NCBI GenBank assembly: GCA_022925895.1
Contig: JAKSYS010000054.1
Span: forward strand, 92,671 to 156,670
Source of the DNA: Fragilaria crotonensis
Taxonomy: Eukaryota > Bacillariophyta > Fragilariophyceae > Fragilariales > Fragilariaceae
Direction of reading: 5' to 3'
DNA: 64,000 nucleotides
Shown here in pieces: positions 33,008-44,593 of the stretch (position 1 is the first letter of the stretch; each line of letters begins with the position of its first letter). The notes beneath the pieces are model-generated. The model saw only the letters and a list, made by a program, of their open reading frames with translations, did no database searches and had not been told where the DNA came from. A program made the translations under genes and the position numbers.

Positions 33008-36000
33008 ATGGCGGAAGAGATTCGGAGACGAATACGATGGGAAAACAAAGAAAAACAGCGAAAGAGACGTGAAGAGAAGAACAAAGAGCGAGGCCACGAA
33101 CTCAAACGACAACACCGTCTTGAGGTGTCCGAACATAATGCTCGCCATCACCTCTATGAAAACTCAACAATACCAGTCAAGTCTTTAAGAGTGAACGGTT
33201 ATCATGAAGATGTTGTTGCAATTACGAGAGCGCCGTCGCCCTCTCCAAGTGGGTCGGCTGTCTCATCGAATTCTCCAAGCTCCATGATGGAAGCGAGTGG
33301 GCCATTGTTCTCCCCACCGTTGAGGAAACCGACAAAAAAGTTATGCTCACCATCCACTCCAATCTTTTGGAATGATAGCGATGACGACGTTGATTTGTTA
33401 AGAGATGCTCAGCTGTTGGCACAAAGAAAAACTGGACACCTGCGACAACAGCCGGCGTTGGCCAGCCCTGCAAAAGCAAGCTCCCACACACGTCTGAAGG
33501 TTGTAGATGCAACGACGTTACCACCTTCGGTTCATAGTAACAGTAGCAGTGACAGTGGCAGTGATGATGATTTATTACGAGATGTCCTGCTTCTCAAAGA
33601 AAAGCGGAAGGCTGATTCGAAGTCTTTTCGACCTAAACCTTGCTGTCAAGATGAAGAGTTGGAAATCGGTAATGCCAATAAACGCGATGTTGTCGAGCCT
33701 CCACCGCCTTTCGCGTCACTGCAAGGAGATAATTGCGAAAGTAGGGAGGATGAACCTTGCTCACCACAAAGCCATCCTGTTGCCAAGGATAGCCTATGGA
33801 GTGATTCTGACGGTGAGGTGCCGAAGCCTGAAGAGAAAAGTGTTAAAAAGAGAAAACAACGAAACCGAACACCCTCGAAGTTAAATAAAGTTGCACGTAC
33901 TCCTGCTCGCCGTTCAGTCTTGTGCACTAAATCAGAGATATCGTTATCAGACGAGGACGAAGGCAATAAGAGCGACGATAACATTGAAATCGACAGGCTC
34001 ATGCCTCATTTTGACAGCCCAAAGTTGGGACCTCCTTCTGATCTCGTGCCACTGATTCTGAAGTACGTTGGCGGAGAACGGATCGTTCCAGCATCCATTA
34101 ATCGCTATCTCAAAGGCTACCAGCGAGAAGGTGTTGTCTTTATGCACAACCGGATTTCATTGCAGAAGGGAGTGATTCTGTAAGTTTCGTCAGTTGTAAT
34201 GATTCATTTGGTCATGAAGCGTTCCAACTAACTCGAAGTGTGCTCGATACTTTACAGAGGTGATGATATGGGCCTAGGGTAAGTTTAAGGGCTGCACCCG
34301 CTTGCGTTTAGACGCGAATGATTCCACTAACTTTGGCATTACTTTGACACCCTTAGGAAGACTGTCCAGGTTATCTCACTGCTCGCAGCTCTCTTGAAGA
34401 AGACAGGAAGCGGAGCAGACGAACTTGAACTACGGAAGCGGAGAAAAGTAATTACCCAGAAGCTTGATCAAGACAGACGAGAGCAGGAGCGTGCGTTGAG
34501 GAACGGAAATGTAACCGAACTCCACAGCCACATTGATGGTCTCCTCATGCCGAAGTGGTCTCCAATTCTCGTTATCGTTCCTCCTAGTGTGATTGAAAAT
34601 TGGATGAACGAATTTAAAGCGTGGGGGCATTTTGGTGTGGTCGCATTCACTGGTCCGTCGCGAGATGTGGCAATGGGACGCATAAGTACGGGCCTTGATG
34701 AAATTATGGTATGTGGTAGAACCATGTTACAGAGCGACGACGACCTCGCTGAAGTTAAACATATCCAATGGAAGCTCATCGTCATTGATGAGTATCACCA
34801 GTACAAGAATTTTAGAACAAAGCTATATTCTGGATTGAAATCGCTGAGGGAAAGCTGTGACGCCCCACTCGTTGGGCTCACTGGAACACTGATGCAGAAT
34901 AACCACGAAGAGTTATGGAGCGAGGTGGATTTGGTGAATCCTGGATTCCTAGGCACGTGGGAAGAGTTCAAAGACGACACCTCAGTGCCGATCAAACTAG
35001 GACGAACAAAGACAGCTGACGACGCGGCCGTCGAAGAAGGCAACCAGGTGCGAGACTGGCTCAAGACAAAATTAAAGTCGTTTTATTTACAGAGAAGAAA
35101 GGTTGACGTTCTGAAAGACGATCTTCCCGAAAAGAACGAACGGGTCGTTTTCTGTGAGCTCTCACCTCTGCAAAAAAGGTTGTACCAGCATGTTATGACT
35201 CTGCCAGATGTTGTGCTCGTAAAGTACGGTAACGCGCCGTGCGAATGCGGAGTCAACCAAGCAATTTTTCAAGGCTTCAAGCACATGAGAACTGATAAAG
35301 AAAAGATTGCTTATCAGCGAAATCATCGGGATGATATCGTTCCGCGGAAGTCGTGCTGTCACAAGCGACCACTGAACTTGTTCCGATTTGATGCTGGGCA
35401 AGAATTCTACGACCCCAGGGCTCCCCTTTGGAGATGGCAGCATGAGCGGCTTGTGAGCGGTGAAGCGGAAGTGGGCACAGAGTGTAAAAGCTGCCCCTAT
35501 TGTATCTCGTTCGCTGTTCTTGATAAGCTTTACAAGCTTTCATCTCACGTTTCACTCCTTCAACTCTCGAAACATCCCGACGACTACGTCGAAGGCTCCC
35601 GATCATGGAAAGACGCACAAAAGGCACTTGACTTTGCTAGAGTGGCATTTCCAGAGGATGTTTTGGACTCGCTTCCTGGGCGATCATACATTCGGGAAGA
35701 TGGGATTATGGATGACCATTCTAACCTTTCTGGGAAAATGAAAATGCTCGCAGACCTTCTCTCCGAATTCAATAGAAGAGATGATAGGCTCTTAATCTTC
35801 TCTTTCTCCACGCAAACCCTTGATCTCATTCAAAATTTTGTCAAAGCACAAGGGTACTCGTTTCTGCGATTGGATGGATCAACTCCCACCAAGGCTCGGC
35901 AAGGCCTTGTCGACAAATACCAAAAGGACAAGAATATATTCCTATTCCTGATTTCTACAAAGGCTGGCGGTCTTGGGCTGAATCTCACAGCTGCGAATGT

Positions 36001-37063
36001 TGTTATTGTGTTTGACGTTGATTTCAACCCATCAAATGACGAGCAAAGTCAAGACAGAGCATATCGAATTGGGCAGAAGCGTGACGTGCTTGTCATTCGT
36101 CTTGTCTCCCGTGGCACCATCGAAGAATTGAAATACATCCGTCAGCTTTACAAACTTCAGCTTAAAAATTACACTATTGGATCTGTGCAAAGCCAACAAA
36201 CGGCTGAGGATGCAGAGGCTGCTCGGATGTTTCGCGCAGTTGAAGGTGACAAAGACCGGAAAGGAGAATTATTTGGAATGGAAAATCTGCTGAAGTTCAA
36301 GGACGGTAGCTTTATGGATGACCTTTGGAAGTCGACAACAAAGGAGAACACCTCTTTGAAAGGTTTAGAACGGTTCGGCCTCTATAGTGCCATGGATATG
36401 GTGGACGAGATTGAGAGAATGTCGGAAGATGGAATCAATGATATTGGGGGGAACATTGTCGACACAGTTTTCAGGGAGGCTGCATTGAGAACTGCCACCA
36501 GTGATGGAGCCACGAACGGAGGACCAATCGGCGTTGAAGGCCTACTTCGCGGGAACAACTCCAGAAGTCATGCCGATTACTTGCGCGCCGACAGAGGCGA
36601 TGCTTTGTTTAAACCCGGCGACCATGGTTTCGAGGAAGAGATGGGTGGGTTCAGTCAAGCAGAACATTATGTCATGGAGAATGCAGATGTTGCCGAGGAA
36701 TATGATCATGTTTATAACCCCCCTCCGATTCTTTCTGCTGAACTGACTGAAGTGGCGCCATCGCCCGTAAGGAGCACATCATTCACAGCGACCTACACGA
36801 GTGTTCAAGATGCTGTCGATGAGAGGTACCGTCGAGGCATCTCACCGGACCCTCGTTCCGGAGAAACAGCTGAAGAGCGTCGATTTGCGTCGGTTCCCCA
36901 ATCGCAGAGTGTATGTAATACGATCCCACAGCGTTCTATCCGGACTGGCGGACTGAGCTCCGCGAAGACTATCTGTCTAGGAAAGAAAGGGTCAAGTTTG
37001 TTTTCATCGAAAGACCTTCACATTCCTGGGAAAAAACGGAAAACGAAGACAAAGGTGCGGTAG
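33008..37063 (+). CDS. SNF2-family ATPase, ERCC6L2-like
   Basis: DNA-dependent ATPase/translocase of the CSB/ERCC6L2 branch. Exons 33008-34179, 34258-34278 and 34357-37063 give 3900 bases, 1299 aa. Both introns are 78 bp with GTAAGTTT donors and CCA(A)CTAACT branch-like sites. The N-terminal 340 residues are charged and Ser-rich. Motif I (GDDMGLGKT) is assembled across the 21-bp middle exon. Motif II is DEYH (34787-34798) where DEAH is usual. LTGTLMQNN follows, then a Cys-rich insert (PCECGVNQ..., KSCCHKRP, ECKSCPYCIS). The helicase C half has LLIFSFS, LRLDGSTP, KAGGLGLNLT and DRAYRIGQ. The C-terminal 350 residues are poorly conserved and end in basic KKRKTKTKVR, a likely nuclear signal. Assignment to ERCC6L2 rather than another CSB-like type rests on the insert and overall order, and is less certain than the SNF2 call. 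Confidence 0.85.
34258..34278 (+). other. 21-bp micro-exon of the SNF2 gene
   Basis: Flanked by TTTACAG on the left and GTAAGT on the right. With the last two bases of exon 1 and the first base of exon 3 it encodes LGDDMGLG, the centre of ATPase motif I. Skipping it keeps the frame but deletes the nucleotide-binding loop. Confidence 0.88.
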
Positions 37064-37668
37064 GTAGTGTATGCGGCGCAGAGACTGCAATCGACAATTC
37101 TTCAGTGGGTCTGAATTGTGAGCTTGTAGCTCTAACTGTTCACGAGTACTGCTTCGTAAGAACGTCGCCTTGACCAAAAAAAACGTTTGGTCAGACAAGA
37201 TCAAAAACTGCACCAGGTACCCTGAAGGTAACTTGTTTTCATTAATCTTAACCCACTTATACACTCTTCATTTCCAAAAGTCCTAGAGAGAAAGAAAGTT
37301 CCAACTATGCTTGTTCTAAAAGTAAATAGTGATGATGATGAGCAGATAAGAATGCATAAGTGAATGCTCGTCGCCTTGTAGCTTGAAGTGATCTTGTGAT
37401 CTCCCACACTGAAGGCTGATTTGAATCGTAATGAAGGAGTCCACAGTACTGGAGTACAAGTACAGGTGTTCCAGATGAGATGCCTCACTGGGACAGTCGT
37501 ACGCTACTGCTACTGAAAGTTTTACATAGTACAGTATGTTGGAGAGACTGTCGATTTCAATGCCTTCGTTCGAGTCTCCATGGCGACGAAATCCTTACTG
37601 TACAACAATTCGATTCAACCCTATTCGATCGATTGGTTCATCTTTAGTCCTTTGCGCGAACTACGATC
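37064..37668. other. Intergenic, no gene seen
   Basis: Downstream of the SNF2 gene and upstream of ADA2 in tandem orientation; only small frames without features. Confidence 0.5.
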
Positions 37669-40144
37669 ATGCCTGCGAAACGTCGGAAAGGAAAGCAAGG
37701 CGGAAGTCAGGCTGTGACTACTCCGTCGTCACCTACAAGGGTTTCGGACAAGGATCCAAGACGCACGCCTTCGTCCCCGTCCAAAGAACCACCGTTGGTC
37801 TTGACATCCGACAAGCGAAGGGGAGTCTACGAGTGTGACTATTGCCATGCGGATATATCGCAGGTTCCTCGAATTCGTTGCGCTGTCTGTCCCGACTTCG
37901 ATTTATGCCTGGATTGTTTCGCCAATACTGACCATTCCGTCGCAGTGTCGCGCATTCGAGCGGGAGCGTCTGGTCACGGGACCGTTCGAGAAGGGTCAAC
38001 TCCTGGCACATCGGCTTCAGCCATCAGTCACTCTGGCGCTCATAAATACCGAGTCGCCGATTCGACACGATATCCTCTCTTTCCATCGGCTCGCGCCATT
38101 TCGAAGGAGGTGGGGTCTGAGTCGATGGACATTGATGACCTGGACGACGCCGAAGGAGAAGAGAAAAACGACGAAGAGTTGAAGCAGATGGAACCAAATA
38201 ATCAGATAAAGGATAAGCCGAAGGATTCGATCGCTGAGGTGGAGATGACTGATACAGAAAACCCTAATGATACCGAAGTTGGCTTCGTGGTTCAAGATGA
38301 CCGCAGAACTCTTTGGACAGTCGAGGAAGATTTGCGCCTTTTGGATGCAATATCCACTTGTGGACTCGGCAACTGGACTGACATTGCTGAAGCCATCAGC
38401 GGTCAGGGCTCCTCATCCAAAACCCCAAGGCGATGTATGGAGCGGTATTTTGACGATTTCCTTGGTCGTTATGGTCATGTTCTACCTGCCTACACAATCA
38501 TTGAAGATGAAGATGGGCAAGAGACTGGGGAAGACGACCGTGTTGCTGGAGATGGCGAGAGCGAGCCTAAGAAACGACGTATGGAGCGCATGAGTTCCTT
38601 CGGTGTCGCAGGGTTGGCGACCGGGCGAAGAGGCAAGAAACTCAAGGTAGTTACCACATCATCACTTCCAGGTTACGACAAGGTTTGGTCAAATCCCTAC
38701 CTTCCACCAATACCTGGGGTGCAAGTTGGGCAAGAAGTTGGTCGTGATCATCGCTATCGCGCAGAGCAGGTATTTGTGAAGCTCATTTCGAATGCTGAAT
38801 CAGTGGAGGAGGCTGACCGAATCCGCAAGGAGTGGACAGAGACGCGTCTTAATGAACCAAATGGTCCGACGGTGCTTCCTATGCGACCAGATGATTTGGC
38901 CACTTTGCCTGGATCCGATCTCGCTGGTTTCATGCCTCGCCGTGGTGACTTCGACATGGAATGGGACAACGATGCTGAGAACATTTTAGCTGATATGGAA
39001 TTCACAGCTGGCGACTCAGCTCAAGACCGCGAACTCAAGATTAAAGTCATTCAGATTTACAACTCAAAATTGGATGAGCGCGATCGTCGTAAAAATTTCT
39101 TGCTAAGCCGAGGTTTACTGGACTACAGAAAGAACCAACAGGCCGACGCCATGTTGCCACGCGATGAACGAGACCTGGTTCGTCGAATGCGATTGTTTGA
39201 ACGACTGCACACTCCCGAGGAGCACCGACTCTTTATCGATGATCTACTCAAGGCGAAGAGACTTCGCAAGGAAATCGCTCAGTTGCAAATGTACCGACGG
39301 ATGGGTATTGAGACCCTTGCCGAAGCAGAAAAATACGAGAATGATAAAACCCGACGCGAGATACATAAAATGGCGTATCTTCAAAAGGAGGCGGAGGCTG
39401 GAAAAACAGATGTTGCAAAATCAAGGCCTACCAAGGATGCCCCCCCTGGGCTAGTACAAGATGAAGACGACGTCACTTCTTCACTTTGGAAGCAATACCG
39501 GACTAGCGACCGAAAGAACCGTCGGAGCGTCAATCGTTCTGCTCCTGGCGCTATCAAAACGGATCTAGACCGATCAGTTGAACAAGGCGACCAAGGTCGG
39601 GAAGTGGCAGGGCTTTCTGAAGGTCGTGGCGACGACATCAGGCCCAGTTGTCTCAGATTGTGCTCTCAACGAGATCACGAAGAATCTGAATCCAGATACC
39701 GAGAAAGCCGATCCTACCGATGCTCCCTTCCTTGTGTCGCATGCCACCGTAACGGCGCCCCTTAATAACAACGCAGTTGAAAAGTCGATTCTTCCCGAAG
39801 CTGGGGGTCAAGAATTCCATGCAGCCGCGGCGAATGATGCTGCCGCGTCCACCATCAACGATGAGACCGGCAGCACTTTTGCCATAGCCGGTATGAGTGG
39901 TTATGATCTATTGACTCGCAAGGAAGCCGATTTATGCCGCAAACTACAGCTCAAACCTAGGCAATACCTGAAGGTGAAGAAAGCTATCATTCAAGAATCA
40001 TTCCGAATGGGTCTCCTGGACAAGGAGAGTAGCCCGAATCATACCGTCGTAACTATTGACGTGATAAAGAGGGGGGAGGTCGTTGATTTCATGGTGAGAG
40101 CTGGCTGGATTTCCTCTAAAGTTGGAGATACCTTGAAGCAGTGA
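37669..40144 (+). CDS. ADA2: ADA2, SAGA histone acetyltransferase adaptor
   Basis: Partner of GCN5 that potentiates nucleosomal histone acetylation. Domains in order: ZZ zinc finger near residues 55-90 (YECDYCH...RCAVCPDFDLCLDCF), SANT/Myb domain near 211-262 (LWTVEEDLRLLDAI...GNWTDIAEAI...CMERYFDDF), a conserved helical middle, and a SWIRM domain at the C-terminus (GYDLLTRKEADLCRKLQL...VKKAIIQESFRMGLL). The upstream frame runs to a stop at 39765, while the SWIRM part is in the next frame, open from 39569. A 61-bp GT-AG intron 39596-39656 (donor GTCGGG, acceptor TCTCAG) would join them into 804 aa. Its size fits this window's other introns but its donor is weak, so a one-base indel near 39570-39660 is the alternative. 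Identity is certain, the junction is not. Confidence 0.88.
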
Positions 40145-40226
40145 CGTGCGGTTGTGCTTCGAGACATGTGTTGTAGTTAGAACTCAAATCATATGTGTAC
40201 TTACTCCTTAATAGCCCCGGATTTGC

Positions 40227-41282
40227 CTATTTCTTTGTCGCGGAGTACGATGCTCCATGATCTAAGGCGTCACGATTTGGCATATCCAACGAATAAGACC
40301 GCCAATATGGAAATGCGCCTTCTTCAGTCAAGGCGAAGGCGCCCTCAAATGCGCCCAGCAAATCTGGAGAGAGGGGCCCCTTCTCAGAAGCTTTGCACGC
40401 TTCGAGATTCTCTTGAAGCTGAGCCAGAGAACTGGCGCCGAGAAGGATACCATCGTGCTCGTCCAACATGGAATGGCAAAGCAGCCAGCGGTAGGTGCCT
40501 TCGACCATGGATATGCCCTCTTTTTCGCATGCTTCGTTGATTAGTTGTACCGCTTCAAAGTTTTTGTCGGTATAAAAGCGTGGCAAATAGTTTGGATTGT
40601 CCTTGAACCGACCCTTGGCAACATTTCCCTCCTTTCGGTGTTTTCCAGCAAGTAATCCCGCTGCCAGGGGATTGTACGCAACAAAACTGCATTTGTTGCG
40701 CTTAAGCAATGGAATCAGATCTTTCTCCACGCAGCGATTAAGAGGATTGTACAGTCCTTGATATACACTGGGTTTGGTCAAGTTGTGTTCGGCACACAAC
40801 TCAAATGCTCGCTGGACTTCCGATGCATGGTAGTTAGACATACCGACACTGCTACAAAGGCCATCAGTCACCAATGAGTGAGCTTTTTGAAGGGATGATA
40901 GTAAGGAATGCTCAGTGTCGGGCTGATGAAGATAGAACTCGCCGATACTCGAAAGTTGCATCGCATTCAAGGAAGAATTGATTTGGCTTTCAATTCCAGC
41001 TGGTGACAGACCGTCTGTTTGACTGGGATGGGCCTTGGTCCCGATCGACAGCACTCCTTTCTTAGGCGACCCGTACTTTTTGAGCACCTGACCGAGGATC
41101 TCTTCGGTCTTTCCCCCGGCATAGATTCGTGCCGTATCAATGAAGTGCACAGGAGCGTCAGAGTTGAAATCGACGAACACCTTCAACATTTCCAAGGCCA
41201 CAGATTCGTCAACGTAGGACGATGTTTGAGACCATCCAAAGGTCATCGTTCCTAAGTACAGGCGTGGCAATTGGGCTCTCAT
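40227..41282 (-). CDS. Aldo/keto reductase, AKR7-like
   Basis: NADPH-dependent carbonyl reductase of 351 aa; AKR7 members reduce dialdehydes and succinic semialdehyde. The catalytic tetrad is visible: Asp49 (FIDTARIY), Tyr54, Lys83 (GTKAHP) and His119 (FYLHQPD). AKR7-type signatures include VYQGLYNPLNRCVE, FVAYNPLAAGLLAGK and ILGASSLAQLQENL. The start is the ATG at 41282 and the gene has no intron. It converges with ADA2 (82 bp between stops). The 3' LTR of the copia element begins 139 bp upstream of the ATG in the same transcriptional direction, so the LTR may sit in or replace the native promoter. Substrate in this organism unknown. Confidence 0.9.
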   Translation of the reverse strand: MRAQLPRLYLGTMTFGWSQTSSYVDESVALEMLKVFVDFNSDAPVHFIDTARIYAGGKTEEILGQVLKKYGSPKKGVLSIGTKAHPSQTDGLSPAGIESQINSSLNAMQLSSIGEFYLHQPDTEHSLLSSLQKAHSLVTDGLCSSVGMSNYHASEVQRAFELCAEHNLTKPSVYQGLYNPLNRCVEKDLIPLLKRNKCSFVAYNPLAAGLLAGKHRKEGNVAKGRFKDNPNYLPRFYTDKNFEAVQLINEACEKEGISMVEGTYRWLLCHSMLDEHDGILLGASSLAQLQENLEACKASEKGPLSPDLLGAFEGAFALTEEGAFPYWRSYSLDMPNRDALDHGASYSATKK

Positions 41283-41421
41283 GGCTAGGGACGACTGCGA
41301 CTGTGTGATCTTAATGGCAATCCTAGGAAGGCTCTTAGTGACGAACAGGTTGCTAATGTCGTATGCAAGTCGAAATGCTCACCTTTATACCATGTACCAG
41401 GCTACCAGGCACTGTAGTGTC

Positions 41422-42009
41422 AGTCGAAGTACACGGCGTGATCAAGGCTGCGTACTAGTTCGTAGAAATCCGGGTTCGGTCAAACGTAGAGTTATTAATT
41501 CTAGTGTTGTTTAACTTATGAGCTTATTTCTAGGTTTCACTTTGAAGGAACCAATTCAATCCAGGTCCGATTGAATCTTGCCGATCTACTTTCGCGAAGT
41601 TAGAGGGTTGTGGGAGTGAACATTCAAAGCCTTCATCCCACTGATAAGGGCATTGAAATGTCAGCTCCAACTCCGCCGTCACGAGCAAATTGACAGTCGC
41701 AACAACTGTTGCAACATGGCCAGACTTAGCCAACATGATGAGGGACACATGTTGGAAATTAGTTGGCACATGAAGGGAAATTGCAGTTGAATTGCACTGG
41801 GTTAATGTGGACAAATTGTTGTTGTAGAAAAGGAGGTTATGAGGGCGGAAAGCAGTCCGGGACAACTGTAGTTTTCGTACTGGCGATTCGCCGTATACAG
41901 TTGGCGTGAGAATCTTCGTATCCAAAGCCGGATGGGACTCAGCTGGCGGGGACGAAATTTCAACGTCAATAACGGCACAATAACAGCTGTCAGCTGCTGT
42001 ACCTTGACT
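41422..42009 (-). repeat. 3' LTR of the copia element (588 bp)
   Basis: Matches 48898-49494 over its whole length. It lacks a 7-base duplication (GTGAACA-type, near 41620) and two A residues of the A-run near 41827 found in the other LTR. It is 139 bp from the AKR7 start codon. Confidence 0.95.
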
Positions 42010-42018
42010 CTCCCTCTC
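42010..42018 (-). promoter_or_regulatory. Polypurine tract
   Basis: On the minus strand GAGAGGGAG directly abuts the 3' LTR, the position where plus-strand priming occurs in LTR elements. Confidence 0.8.
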
Positions 42019-42040
42019 ATTCAATGAAACAAGAAATAGA

Positions 42041-43697
42041 TTAGTGATGGTGTGGTGAAAATGTAGGACATGAACAATAAACATATGGGCTTGCAGGATA
42101 AGAGGGAACACTCTTAAATCCACCCAACACAAGTGCGGCGGTGCCGCGTGTCACCAACCTTGAGCAAGCTTTGAATGCGTTCGAAAACTTCTCGATTGAG
42201 GCCCTTGGTAAGGTAGTCAGCCAACTGGTCAGTGGTTGCAATCTTGAGCACTTCGACATCTCCGTTGCGGACGTGGTGCCAAAGAAGTGCCACTTAACCA
42301 GGAAGTACTTGGTGCGATTAGTAATGCGTTGCTTGGTAGCGAGCAGCAGAGCACCATTGTTGTCTTCAAAGACTCGGCAGCGAATGGTAGACTTGAAGTC
42401 AGGTGGCAGAGTCAATTCCTTGCAGATTTCTCCAAGAAGATCACGAAGTGGCAACAGAGTCCTCATGCTTGCACTGAGAGCAGAGTACTCAGATTCCAAT
42501 GTGGACAGGAGATCTCTGTTTGCAGTTGAGACTTCCAGAGAATTGGACAACCTCCAAGGGTGATGATGTAGCCGGTGCGGGACTTGGCGCTGGTGTCAGA
42601 ATGATCAGGGTCACGACCATGGAGGCCAGCAAAGTCAGCATCAACATAACAATCAAGAGAGAGGTCTCCAGTGGAGTCACAATAGTTCCTTTGTCAGCAG
42701 TGCGGTGCAAGTAGCGGACAATTGTTTTGATTGCCATGGCATGGCTCTTCTTGGGAGAATGATTGAACCTGGCAACTTGACTTACTGCAAATGTGATGTC
42801 TGGCCTTGTGTTTGTTGACAAGTACAAGAGCATTCCAACAATAGAGCGGTAGTTCCAGAACTCATCCATGGGTTCTCCATCAGGGTCAATCCCAAGGCAT
42901 GCTTGCATAGCAGGGTGTGGTTGGGGTTGCAGTCTTGAAGTCCTGTTGCCTTTATGATCTTCTGGATCAAACCCTTTTGTGTTAGGGTGACAGTGTTGGA
43001 ACTTCATCCTTGACAAACTTGATTCCAAGAAAGTCAGTGAAGGTGCCTTCACGAGTGAACTCCAAACCCAAATCAGTAAGATCCTGGAACAGTTTGTCAA
43101 GATCCTTCTTGTTGGAGTAGGCAATCCCAAGATCATCAACATAGAGAACAATCATGATGGTCTTGCTGTACAAGAGGCATGAGTCTGTGGCACTCTGCTT
43201 CAATCCTTGGAGGAGGAGTGCTTCACGAATGTGTTGATACCAAAGGCGGGAGCAACCGAGAGACCGTAGAGGCTCTTAACAAGTCGTAGGCAAGTCCTTT
43301 GGTCGCTTGGCTGATCAGACTTGAAGCCTCTTGGCATGTGGATCCAGACTGGGTCAGTTAGGTTGGCTTGGACAAAGGCACTGCTGAAGTCAATGGAGCA
43401 AGTTTGCCATCCCAATGTTAGGGACAAGACAAGGAACAATCGAACTGAACTCCAAGCAACAACTGGGGCATAGGTTTCAGGTTCTCCTTCTTCAAGGTCG
43501 CCTCGAACACAGTAGCGCTTTGTACTTGGTGACTTCTCCATCTGGGGATCGCTTGCGCGAAATACCCAAGTCCCTGGGAGAATCTTGGTCTTGGCTTCAA
43601 GGATACTGACTTCCTTCCAAGTCCCATTCTTCTCAAGGCTTGCCACTTCCTTAGCAGCTGCCTCCATCCACTTGGTCACATGCTCAATGTCAGCCAT
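42041..43697 (-). pseudogene. Copia reverse transcriptase and RNase H, frameshifted
   Basis: Read on the minus strand. The segment from 43697 has the start of the polymerase domain (ASLEKNGTWKEV, CSIDFSSAFVQANL, IHMPRGFK). The frame then changes near 43200 to one with the catalytic YVDD box (VLYVDDLGIAYSNKKDL), again near 43000-43150 to one with the conserved YRSIVGMLLYLSTNTRPDI, and again near 42550 to RNase H (ESEYSALSASMRTLLPLRDL, EDNNGALLLA, NRTKYFLVKWHFF). At least three frame changes mean no full-length polyprotein can be made from this copy. Confidence 0.88.
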
Positions 43698-43711
43698 AGC
43701 TTGGTCAAAGC

Positions 43712-44593
43712 TCAGAGTGTCAGGATCAGATGCAGCTGCCTTGAAGGCAGTTGGGGAAAGGATGATTCCATTTTCCTCAAAGATCCAAGCACTTGGAGAA
43801 GCAAAGTATCCATGGCCTTGAGTGTTATCGTATCCAAGGCGTTGTGGTGCTGCGCGAATGCGGTTGGACCGGCGCGGAGACGTTGGTGGCGGAGGCGACT
43901 TGACTGGTTGCTCGTCACGTGGTGAGTCAAGGGCGAATGCATTGTCTGGAACAGGACTCTCCTCGTTTCAGACATTGGGGTCTGCTCCCGAACTGGGGAG
44001 AAGATTGGCTGATGAACTGGGGAGATCGGGGTAGCTGGGACCTTGCGTGGCGTCTCTTCCTTGGCTTGTGAGCTGGAGTGTGGACGGCGTTGCAGAGGTG
44101 AAGTTCTGATGTCTGGCGTTGGAGGAGACTGGAGAGACCGAGGATCGATAGACTGCTCCCTCGTTTGAGACATCATGGGAGTTGGAGGCCTTGGAGTGAG
44201 CAATGGAGAACTTGGCAATGGCTGTGGAACAGTTGGTGTCCTGGGTGGAGCCTCAGCCAAGGGAGGAACTGGGAGTTGTTCAATTGCAACAGCTTCATCC
44301 ATGGAGGCAGCAACTCTTGTTTGGTTCTCATTGATGGCTTCTGTAGCTTGGGAGTCCATTCGCGCTTCCTCTGTAGCATCATTGTCGTCGTCGTCATCGA
44401 ATGGGAACTGATATCTTGAGTCGCCAAACAAACGGGCCCAACGCGTTGTATTAAAATCCGGGAGGGCATCCACATTGGTAGCCACTGTTGCAAACCAATC
44501 ATCAAACACAATGTGATATTGGGGAGTGATGTACCCTGTCTCTGGATTCAAAACCAAGGGGACTGTGCTTGCATGTTTCTTGGAGAGCCCCAT
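43712..44593 (-). pseudogene. Copia integrase-RT linker fragment
   Basis: Minus-strand frame beginning MGLSKKHASTVPLVLNPETG, typical of the post-integrase region before reverse transcriptase, followed by a Pro/Ser-rich linker. It is in a different frame from the integrase segment (which ends at 44502) and from the RT start at 43697, so it is separated by frame changes on both sides. Confidence 0.7.
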
